Source: Betaproteobacteria bacterium
GTDB lineage: Bacteria > Pseudomonadota > Gammaproteobacteria > Burkholderiales > SG8-39
Length of the DNA: 20,635 bases
Direction: 5' to 3'
Assembly: GCA_019509895.1 (NCBI GenBank)
Contig: JAEKLK010000181.1
Span: forward strand, 1-20,635
A program made the position numbers and the translations under genes. Shown here piece after piece: positions 14,342 through 20,635 of this stretch. Below the pieces are notes generated by a model. It made no database searches. It worked only from the letters and a program-made list of their open reading frames with translations, and was not told the origin of the DNA. Every line of letters begins with the position of its first letter. Position 1 is the first letter of the stretch.

Positions 14342-14973
14342 TGGCGCTCGATCTCGAAGAGCAGGAACAGGTCGCGGAACTCAAGGCCTGGTGGCAGCAA
14401 TACGGTTCGCTGATCGTCGCGGCGATCGTCGCCGCGGCGCTCACCTTCGCCGGCTGGCAGGCGTGGCGCTGGTACGAGCGACGCCAGGCGGCGGACGCCG
14501 GCGCGCTCTACGACACCATCGGGCGTGCCGCGCGCGCCGGCGATGCCAAGGCGCTGCGCGACGCGGGCGGTGCGCTGCTCGAAAACTATCCGCGCACCGT
14601 CTATGCATCGCTCGCAGCGCTGATGGCGGCGCGCTTCTACTTCGAGCGCGACGACCTGAAAAGCGCCAAGGCGCAGCTGCAATGGGTAATCGACCATGGC
14701 CGCACCGACGAGCTGCGCGACCTCGGCCGGCTGCGCCTGGCGGCGGTCCTGCTCGATGAGAAGGCGTATGACGACGCGCTCAAGCTTCTGGATGAAGCGC
14801 ACGGCGCCGCCTATGACGCGCAATACGCTGCGCTGAAGGGTGACGTGCTGGTGGCGAAGAACCAGACCGGCGACGCGCGCACCGCCTATCGCCTCGCCCT
14901 CGACAAGGCGGGAAGCGGCAGCGCCGCCTTCCGCGAGAGCATACGCATGCGCCTCGAGGCGCTCGGCGGATGA
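14341..14973 (+). CDS. yfgM: YfgM-family membrane-anchored tetratricopeptide protein
   Basis: YfgM is an ancillary SecYEG subunit in E. coli that works with PpiD in periplasmic chaperoning. This protein is 210 residues: a short acidic cytoplasmic N-terminus (LDLEEQEQVAELKAWW), one membrane span at about 22-40, and a periplasmic tetratricopeptide region (RTVYASLAALMAARFYFE, RLRLAAVLLDEKAYDDALKL, LKGDVLVAKNQTGDARTAY). Length and layout match the family. The ATG shares one base with the hisS stop (TGATG), and the end overlaps bamB by ATGA, the usual hisS-yfgM-bamB arrangement. Confidence 0.92.
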   Translation: MALDLEEQEQVAELKAWWQQYGSLIVAAIVAAALTFAGWQAWRWYERRQAADAGALYDTIGRAARAGDAKALRDAGGALLENYPRTVYASLAALMAARFYFERDDLKSAKAQLQWVIDHGRTDELRDLGRLRLAAVLLDEKAYDDALKLLDEAHGAAYDAQYAALKGDVLVAKNQTGDARTAYRLALDKAGSGSAAFRESIRMRLEALGG

Positions 14974-16027
14974 AGCGCGCGGTCTTGGCCGCACTGCTCG
15001 CCGCGCCGCTCGCCGCGGCGCTCTTCGCCTGCTCCAGCACGAGCGGTCCCAAGCCCGCGGACCTGCCGCGCATCGAGCACGCCGCCAAGGTGCGCTCGGT
15101 CTGGAGCGCGAGCGTCGGCGACGGCGAGCGCTTCGTCTTCACGCCGTCGCTCGCGGATGGCTCGGTGTTCACCGCGGCGCACGACGGCACGGTGACGCGG
15201 CTGGACGCAGCGAGCGGCCGTCGCCTCTGGCGCGTATCCGCCGGCACGCAGCTATCCGCGGGAGCGGGCACCGACGGCAATATCGTCGCCGTGGCGAACG
15301 AAGACGGCGACGTGGTGGCGCTCGACGCCAAGACCGGCGAGCGCCGCTGGGGCGCCCGCGTCTCGAGCGAGGTGATCGCCGCCCCGGCCGTGGCTGGGTG
15401 TATCAGCGCGCGCCGTCCTCGCTGATCATTCGGACCCCGGCCGGCGTGGCCATCCAGGGTGATCTGGCCTTCGCCGGCTTCGCGGGCGGCAGGCTGGTCG
15501 CGGTGGCGCTTTCCAACGGTGGCGTCCGCTGGGAGGCGACCGTGGCGGTTCCCAAGGGCGGCACCGAGCTCGAGCGTGTGACCGATGTGGTCGGCGATCC
15601 GGCGGTGCAGGGCCGCGAAGTGTGCGCGGCGACATACCAGGGTAGGGTCGGCTGCTACGAAACGGCGAGTGGACGGCAGGTCTGGGCGCGCGACATTTCG
15701 TCGCTTAGCGGCGTGGGCCTCGATCCGCGCTATGCCTTCGTCGCCGATGAGAAAGGCGCGGTGCAGGCCTTCGACCGGACGAACGGCCGCTCGGTCTGGA
15801 AGCAGGACAAGCTCGCCAACCGGCAGCTGTCGCAACCGCAGGCGGTGGGCGAGTTCGTGGCGGTCGGCGATTTCGAGGGCTACGTGCATTTCCTCGCGCG
15901 CGACACCGGCGCCTTCGTCGCCCGCTATGAAGTCGGGGGCGGCCGCGTTGCGGCGCCACCGCAGGCGCTGCCGGGCGGCGTGCTGGTGCAGACGCAGAGC
16001 GGCAGGATGGCTGCCCTTGCGCTGTGA
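14970..16027 (+). pseudogene. bamB: BamB outer-membrane assembly lipoprotein, frameshifted by an internal deletion
   Basis: BamB is the beta-propeller lipoprotein of the BAM complex that inserts outer-membrane proteins. The 5' part reads in frame from ATG 14970: a signal peptide with lipobox LFA-C (C21), then propeller repeats such as AAHDGTVTRLDAASGRRLW, to SSEVIAAPAVA. It then runs into a stop at 15425. From about 15395 the other frame carries the rest: WVYQRAPSSLIIRTPAGVAI, LERVTDVVGDPAV, GQVWARDISS-like repeats, and the C-terminus at 16027. Against the family, about 24 residues (one propeller strand set) are missing exactly at the junction. A single deletion of 3n+1 bases explains both effects. 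The gene is tightly packed between yfgM and der. It may be truly broken or an assembly error. Confidence 0.85.
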
Positions 16028-17352
16028 CGCCGGTGCTCGCGCTGGTCGGGCGCCCGAACGTCGGCAAGTCGACTCTCTTTAATCGCCTTACGCGCAGCCG
16101 CGAGGCGATCGTGCACGATCTGCCGGGCGTCACGCGCGATCGCCATTACGGCGACGGGCGCTTGGGCGACCGGCGCTTCATCGCCATCGACACCGGCGGC
16201 TTCGAGCCGCGCGCGCATGAGGGCCTGGCGGTGGAAATGGTCCGGCAGGCGGAGCAGGCGATCGCCGAAGCCGACGCGGTGCTCTTCGTGGTCGACGCGC
16301 GCGCCGGCCTCACGGCGGCCGACCGGGACATCGCCGAGCGGCTGCGCCGCCACGCCCGAGTATGGGTGGCGGTGAACAAGGCCGAGGGCATGCAGGCCGA
16401 CACGGCGGTCGCGGAATTCCACGAGCTCGGCGTCGGCGCGCCGGCGGCCATCTCCGCGGCGCACGGCGAGGGCGTGCGCGAGCTGCTGGAGGCGGTCCTG
16501 CAGCCGTTTCCGCCGGACGAGCCGTCGCAGGAGCGCGACGAGCGCGAGGTGCGCGTCGCCATCGTCGGCCGCCCGAACGTCGGCAAGTCGACGCTCATCA
16601 ACGCGCTCGTGGGCGAGGAGCGCGTGATCGCGTTCGACCAGCCCGGCACGACGCGCGATCCGATTGAGGTGCCATTCGAGCGCGGCGGGCGCCGCTACAC
16701 GCTGATCGATACCGCCGGCGTGCGCCGTCGCGGACGCACCGGCACGCCGCCGGAGTATTTCTCGATCGTCAAGGCACTGCAGGCGATCGAGGCCGCCAAC
16801 GTCGCCGTGCTGCTGCTCGAGGCCGCCGACGGGGTCACCGAGCAGGATGCCCATGTCGCCGGCTATGTGCTCGAGCGCGGCCGCGCCGTGGTGCTCGGCA
16901 TCAACAAGTGGGACGCGGCCGGCAAGGAAGCGCGGGCGCGCGTGAAGAACGAGCTCGAGTGGAAGCTCGGCTTCCTGCGCTTCGCCGAAGCGCACTTCAT
17001 CTCCGCCAAGGACGGCAAGGGCCTCGGCCCGCTCATGCGCGCGGTCGACACGGCGCACGCCGCGGCCATGGCGCGCCTGCCGACGCCGAAGCTGACGCGC
17101 GCGATGATCGCGGCGGTCGAGCGGCAGGCGCCGCCGAAGACCGGCTTGATCCGCCCCAAGCTGCGCTACGCGCACCAGGGCGGGGTCAATCCGCCGCGCA
17201 TCATCATCCACGGCAACGCGCTCGACCGCGTGCCGGCGTCCTACCAGCGCTACCTCGAAGGCTACTTCCGCAATGCCTTCCAGCTCGTCGGCACGCCGCT
17301 CGCCATCGAGTTCCGTACCGGCCGCAATCCTTACGCGAAGAAGGCGCGCTAG
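16024..17352 (+). CDS. der: Ribosome biogenesis GTPase Der (EngA)
   Basis: Der is an essential double GTPase that matures the 50S subunit. It is 442 residues with two G domains, each with a P-loop GRPNVGKS (at 9-16 and 182-189). The switch motifs are GVTRDRHYG and GTTRDPIEV, then DTGGF and DTAGVRRRG. The second G4 is NKWD. The first is NKAE, a form I recall from other betaproteobacteria. The C-terminal KH-like domain ends PPRIIIHGN then RNAFQLVGTPLAIEFRTGRNPY. The GTG start at 16024 overlaps the bamB stop as GTGA, and the nearest ribosome-binding-like AGGA is about 15 bases upstream, so translation probably depends on coupling to bamB. Confidence 0.97.
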   Translation: MTPVLALVGRPNVGKSTLFNRLTRSREAIVHDLPGVTRDRHYGDGRLGDRRFIAIDTGGFEPRAHEGLAVEMVRQAEQAIAEADAVLFVVDARAGLTAADRDIAERLRRHARVWVAVNKAEGMQADTAVAEFHELGVGAPAAISAAHGEGVRELLEAVLQPFPPDEPSQERDEREVRVAIVGRPNVGKSTLINALVGEERVIAFDQPGTTRDPIEVPFERGGRRYTLIDTAGVRRRGRTGTPPEYFSIVKALQAIEAANVAVLLLEAADGVTEQDAHVAGYVLERGRAVVLGINKWDAAGKEARARVKNELEWKLGFLRFAEAHFISAKDGKGLGPLMRAVDTAHAAAMARLPTPKLTRAMIAAVERQAPPKTGLIRPKLRYAHQGGVNPPRIIIHGNALDRVPASYQRYLEGYFRNAFQLVGTPLAIEFRTGRNPYAKKAR

Positions 17353-17366
17353 CGCAAATTTAGGCG

Positions 17367-18488
17367 ATGCCGGTGTCATTTCGGCTCGGCGCGTTCTACT
17401 TCCTGTTCTTCGTCACGGCCGGCCTGATGGTGGCCTACGTGCCGCCTTATCTCGCCACGCGCGGCCTGAGCGTGAGCGAGATCGCCTGGGTGCTGGCCGC
17501 GCCGCAGCTCGCGCGCGTGCTCGCGCCCGGCGCCTGGGGTGCGCTCGCCGATCGCACCGGCGCGCTGCGCGCCATCGTCGTTTTCGGCTGCATCGCCAAT
17601 GCGCTGTGCTTCGCGCTCCTGCCCTCGATGCCGGGCTTCGTGGCGATGCTCGCGCTCATGGGAATCACGAGCCTCGCGGCCGCGGCGGCGCTGCCTCTCG
17701 TGGAAGCCATCACCCTGAGCGCTCTCGCGGGCGAGCCCGGGCGCTATGGGCCGATACGGCTATGGGGCTCGATCGGCTTCATGGCCGCGGTGATGGCGGG
17801 CGGCGTGTGGCTCGAATCGCACTCGGTCCTATTTGTGCCGTACGCGATGCTCGCGTCCGCGCTCGGCACTGTCGTCATCGCGGGCCTGCTACCGCCGGCG
17901 CGGCCGCGGCCGCAGCGCGAGGTGCGCGCGCTGCTCGGCCGCACCGCGCTTGCCGTGCTCGCGAGCGGCTTCTGCATGGCCGCGGCGCACGGCACGCTCT
18001 ACGCCTTTTTCACGCTGCACCTGCAGCGCCTCGGCTACGGCAGTGCGCTCATCGGCTTCCTCTGGATGCTGGGGGTGGCCGCTGAAGTGGCGGTGTTCGT
18101 CTTTCTGCCGGTGCTCTTTCGCCGCTATCTGCTCTCGACCCTGCTCATGGCGAGCGCCGCGCTCGGCGTCGTGCGCTTCCTGGCCATCGGCTGGATGGCG
18201 GATTCGCTTTTGCTCCTGGTTGCCGCGCAGATTCTCCATGCGGCGACCTTCGGCTCCTTTCACGCGGCAGCCGTTGCAGCGGTACAGCGGCTTTTTTCTC
18301 CGCACGCTGAAGCGCGTGGCCAGAGCTTGTTCTCGAGCATGGCTTATGGCGCAGGCGGGGCCTTCGGCGCGGTGAGCGCCGGTTGGGCATGGGAGCTTGC
18401 CGGGCCCGGATTCGCCTTCAGTCTTTCGGCGCTTGCGGCCGGGGTAGGAGTCTTTCTTGCCTATTCCCTGAAACGTGCAGGGTTGTAG
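17367..18488 (+). CDS. Major facilitator permease, 3-phenylpropionate transporter-like (HcaT family)
   Basis: An inner-membrane secondary transporter of 373 residues with about eleven to twelve hydrophobic segments from FYFLFFVTAGLMVAYVPPYL onward. The MFS loop 2-3 motif appears as GALADRTGALR near 58-68. The RLWGSIGFMAA region near 130-140 is typical of the MFS_1_like/HcaT group. Annotated relatives are called 3-phenylpropionate or nucleoside transporters, but most have unproven substrates, so I give no symbol. It begins 14 bases after der with a weak ribosome-binding sequence and may be cotranscribed with it. In many betaproteobacteria hfq occupies this position instead. Confidence 0.87.
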   Translation: MPVSFRLGAFYFLFFVTAGLMVAYVPPYLATRGLSVSEIAWVLAAPQLARVLAPGAWGALADRTGALRAIVVFGCIANALCFALLPSMPGFVAMLALMGITSLAAAAALPLVEAITLSALAGEPGRYGPIRLWGSIGFMAAVMAGGVWLESHSVLFVPYAMLASALGTVVIAGLLPPARPRPQREVRALLGRTALAVLASGFCMAAAHGTLYAFFTLHLQRLGYGSALIGFLWMLGVAAEVAVFVFLPVLFRRYLLSTLLMASAALGVVRFLAIGWMADSLLLLVAAQILHAATFGSFHAAAVAAVQRLFSPHAEARGQSLFSSMAYGAGGAFGAVSAGWAWELAGPGFAFSLSALAAGVGVFLAYSLKRAGL

Positions 18489-18525
18489 GCTGTCAACAGA
18501 ACAACCGCGAAACGTTGAGGTAGCT

Positions 18526-19359
18526 ATGAAACGATCATTGCTCGCTTTAGCCGTTGTGGCCGCGCTCGGAGCCGGATGCCAGACGGTCGATACCACCAAG
18601 GCCGGCGCTGTCGGTGTCGAGCGACAGCAGCGCATGGCACTCTCCTCCGAACAGGTCAACGCCGAGGCGCAGAAGGCCTACGCGCAGATGATGGGGCAGG
18701 CACAACAGAAGGGCGCGCTCGACAAGGACGCCGCGCAGGTGGCCCGCGTCAAAGCGATCGTCAGCCGGCTGATCCCGCAGACGGCGGCCTTCCGCGACGA
18801 TGCGCCGAAGTGGGCGTGGGAGACGCACGTGCTGACGACCGACGAAGTGAACGCCTGGTGCATGCCGGGCGGCAAGATCGCTGTCTACACGGGACTCCTC
18901 AACAAGGTGCAGCCGACCGACGACGAGCTCGCGGCCGTGCTCGGCCACGAGATGGGGCACGCATTGCGCGAGCACACTCGCGAGCAGATGTCGCAACAGG
19001 CAATCACGCAGACGGCAATCGGTGGCCTCGGCGCTCTTCTGGGCATCGGCGACCTCGGCCAGAGCCTCGCCGGCGCCGTGGCGAATGTGACGATGGAGCT
19101 GCCGAAGTCGCGCGGCATGGAAAAGGAAGCCGACGACATCGGCGTCGAGCTCGCGGCGCGGGCGGGATACAACCCGCAGGCTTCGGTCTCGTTGTGGCAG
19201 AAAATGGAAAAAGTCGCCGGCGGCAGCGAACCGCCGAAATTCCTCTCCACGCACCCGCCCAGCGCGGACCGCGTCGCGGATCTGCAAAAGCAGATCGAGA
19301 AGGTGATGCCGCTCTATCAGCAGGCAAAGGCGGGAGGCGCTGCAGCCGCCGGTAAATAG
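18526..19359 (+). CDS. M48-family zinc metalloprotease lipoprotein (LoiP/Oma1-like)
   Basis: A membrane-anchored peptidase for envelope protein quality control. It is 277 residues with a lipoprotein signal ending in GAG-C (C18). The catalytic zinc site is HEMGH at 141-145; the third ligand is probably E199 in SRGMEKEAD. The substrate-side motif CMPGGKIAVYTGLL is at 112-125 and STHPPSADRV at 241-250, as in the LoiP (YggG) group. It lacks the C-terminal tetratricopeptide region of BepA. The ATG at 18526 follows GAGG (18517-18520) and gives a correct lipobox; the longer frame from 18475 does not. It lies 37 bases after the permease. Confidence 0.93.
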   Translation: MKRSLLALAVVAALGAGCQTVDTTKAGAVGVERQQRMALSSEQVNAEAQKAYAQMMGQAQQKGALDKDAAQVARVKAIVSRLIPQTAAFRDDAPKWAWETHVLTTDEVNAWCMPGGKIAVYTGLLNKVQPTDDELAAVLGHEMGHALREHTREQMSQQAITQTAIGGLGALLGIGDLGQSLAGAVANVTMELPKSRGMEKEADDIGVELAARAGYNPQASVSLWQKMEKVAGGSEPPKFLSTHPPSADRVADLQKQIEKVMPLYQQAKAGGAAAAGK

Positions 19360-19361
19360 AT

Positions 19362-19391
19362 CATAATTCAGGGTTTCTGCAGTGCAGAAAC
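19362..19391 (+). promoter_or_regulatory. Candidate leuC leader: -10-like box and 8-bp hairpin
   Basis: CATAAT at 19362-19367 (five of six -10 matches) is followed by GTTTCTGC-AGT-GCAGAAAC (19373-19391), a perfect 8-bp stem with a three-base loop that ends four bases before the leuC ATG. No ribosome-binding sequence lies between hairpin and ATG. A transcript from this box would start at the foot of the hairpin. The hairpin has no T-tract, so it is a poor terminator for the protease gene. Confidence 0.4.
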
Positions 19392-19395
19392 GCTG

Positions 19396-20635
19396 ATGCC
19401 GCAAACCCTCTACGACAAGCTCTGGGACAGCCATGTCGTGCACGTCGAAGAAGACGGCACGGCGCTCCTCTACATTGACCGTCATCTCGTTCATGAGGTG
19501 ACGAGCGCGCAGGCCTACGAGGGCCTGCGCGTCGCCGGCCGCCAGCCCTGGCGCGTGGAGTCGGTCGTCGCCACCGCCGACCACAACACGCCGACCACCC
19601 ACTGGGAAGAAGGCCTTGCCGGCGTGCGCGACCCGTTCGCCAAGCTGCAGATCGAGACGCTCGACGCCAACATCCGGGAGTTTGGCGCCAAGGTTTATTT
19701 CCCGTATCTCGATAAGCGGCAAGGCATCGTGCATGTCATTGGGCCCGAGCAGGGTGCGACGCTTCCGGGAATGACCGTTGTATGCGGCGACTCGCACACC
19801 AGCACGCACGGCGCATTCGCCTGCCTCGCGCACGGCATCGGCACTTCGGAAGTCGAGCATGTGCTCGCGACGCAGTGCCTGGTCACGAAGAAAATGAAGA
19901 ACATGAGGATCAACGTCGAGGGCCCGCTTGCCCGCGGCGTGACGGCAAAAGACGTGGTGCTGGCCATCATCGGGCGCATCGGTACCGCCGGTGGCACCGG
20001 CTACGCGATCGAGTTCGCCGGCAGCACGATGCGCGCGCTGTCGATGGAAGGTCGCATGACGGTGTGCAACATGGCGATCGAGGCCGGCGCGCGCGCCGGC
20101 ATGGTGGCGGTCGACGAGGTCACGATCGAATACCTGCGCGGTCGCAAGTTTGCGCCGACCGGCGCGCTATGGGACCCGGCGGTAGCCTACTGGCGCACGC
20201 TGAAGAGCGATGCCGGCGCCAAGTTCGATCACGAGATGACACTCGATGCGCGCGAGATCAAGCCGCATGTCACCTGGGGAACGTCGCCTGAGATGGTCGT
20301 CACGGTGGAAGACACCGTGCCGGATCCGGACAAAGAGAAGGATGCGCAGCGGCGCGAGGCGATGGAGCGGGCGCTCCACTACATGGGCCTGCAGCCGCGC
20401 ACGCCGATCACCAACATCGCCATCGACAAGGTGTTCATCGGCTCGTGCACCAACTCGCGCATCGAGGACCTGCGCGTCGCCGCCTCGGTGGTGAAGGGTC
20501 GCCGTGTGGCGAAGAACGTGAAGCTCGCGCTGGTCGTGCCCGGCTCGGGCCTGGTGAAAGAGCAGGCGGAGCGCGAAGGCCTCGACCGCATCTTCCGCGA
20601 CGCGGGATTCGAATGGCGCGAGCCCGGCTGCTCGA
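19396..20635 (+). CDS. leuC: 3-isopropylmalate dehydratase large subunit LeuC (3' end outside window)
   Basis: LeuC with LeuD isomerises 2-isopropylmalate to 3-isopropylmalate in leucine synthesis. I translated 413 residues by hand with no stop before the window edge; the family is about 470. The start reads PQTLYDKLWDSHVV. The aconitase-fold motifs are TADHNTPT, VVCGDSHTSTHGAFACLAHG, and VFIGSCTNSRIEDLR with the first iron-sulfur cysteine C351. The window stops within PGCS at C412, the second ligand, so the third lies just outside. ATG at 19396 gives the standard N-terminus. The gene presumably continues into leuD and leuB, out of view. Confidence 0.96.
   Translation, partial: MPQTLYDKLWDSHVVHVEEDGTALLYIDRHLVHEVTSAQAYEGLRVAGRQPWRVESVVATADHNTPTTHWEEGLAGVRDPFAKLQIETLDANIREFGAKVYFPYLDKRQGIVHVIGPEQGATLPGMTVVCGDSHTSTHGAFACLAHGIGTSEVEHVLATQCLVTKKMKNMRINVEGPLARGVTAKDVVLAIIGRIGTAGGTGYAIEFAGSTMRALSMEGRMTVCNMAIEAGARAGMVAVDEVTIEYLRGRKFAPTGALWDPAVAYWRTLKSDAGAKFDHEMTLDAREIKPHVTWGTSPEMVVTVEDTVPDPDKEKDAQRREAMERALHYMGLQPRTPITNIAIDKVFIGSCTNSRIEDLRVAASVVKGRRVAKNVKLALVVPGSGLVKEQAEREGLDRIFRDAGFEWREPGCS

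Noticed and set aside
14840..15394. Upstream part of the frame that carries the 3' half of bamB
   Set aside because: This portion lies out of frame over yfgM and the bamB 5' half and is Arg/Ala-rich; only the part from about 15395 is BamB-like.
17346..17355. GCGCTAGCGC palindrome at the end of der
   Set aside because: Ten bases of GC-rich palindrome overlapping a stop codon are expected by chance in such a sequence and no T-tract follows.
15925..17379. 484-codon open frame antisense to der
   Set aside because: The der product on the plus strand has every GTPase motif; the antisense product is Arg/Asp/His-rich and has no family features.
18466..18482. CCCTG-N7-CAGGG hairpin at the end of the permease gene
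   Set aside because: A 5-bp stem inside the coding sequence followed by no T-run; too weak to call a terminator.
18547..19860. 437-codon open frame antisense to the M48 protease and leuC
   Set aside because: It spans two genes with intact catalytic motifs on the plus strand, and its composition is that of a shadow frame.

Overview
The window reads as a GC-rich betaproteobacterial chromosome segment, probably Burkholderiales-like or a related uncultured lineage. The evidence is the gene order (alkA-accA-tilS, then ndk-rlmN-pilW-rodZ-ispG-hisS-yfgM-bamB-der), the NKAEG form of the first Der GTPase G4 motif, an HNH-nuclease family common in Burkholderiales, and the frequent GTGA/ATGA stop-start overlaps. 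No tRNA, rRNA, insertion sequence, prophage or CRISPR was found, and no gap between genes exceeds about 150 bases.

Layout. 1-3652 (minus strand): a TRAP transporter operon, dctP-dctQ-dctM, translationally coupled to a class II aldolase/adducin-family enzyme that runs off the left edge. 3653-3770: a divergent promoter region. 3771-4727 (plus strand): an HU-type DNA-bending protein, then an HNH endonuclease whose start codon lies inside a strong inverted repeat. 4784-8580: a DUF6352-like protein, AlkA-type 3-methyladenine glycosylase, acetyl-CoA carboxylase alpha subunit and tRNA-Ile lysidine synthetase, overlapping or closely spaced. 8619-17352: ndk, rlmN, pilW, rodZ, ispG, hisS, yfgM, bamB and der, nearly all joined by 1-8 base overlaps. 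17367-20635: an MFS permease, a lipoprotein M48 metalloprotease and the start of leuC, which runs off the right edge.

How the genes work together. The left operon should import an organic acid and process it with the aldolase-family enzyme; the substrate cannot be read from sequence. The central run is housekeeping: fatty-acid precursor synthesis, tRNA and rRNA modification, nucleotide balance, type IV pilus assembly, cell shape, isoprenoid synthesis, histidyl-tRNA charging, envelope quality control, outer-membrane protein assembly and ribosome maturation.

I found no new multi-gene system. The points most worth a second look are: (a) bamB is broken by a small deletion that removes about 24 residues and shifts the frame; (b) hisS in the standard locus encodes the FDLTVP/FYQCD-type histidyl-tRNA synthetase rather than the usual proteobacterial type; (c) strong inverted repeats flank the HNH gene, one overlapping its start; (d) DctM carries a roughly 45-residue hydrophobic insertion; (e) hfq is absent from its usual place after der.
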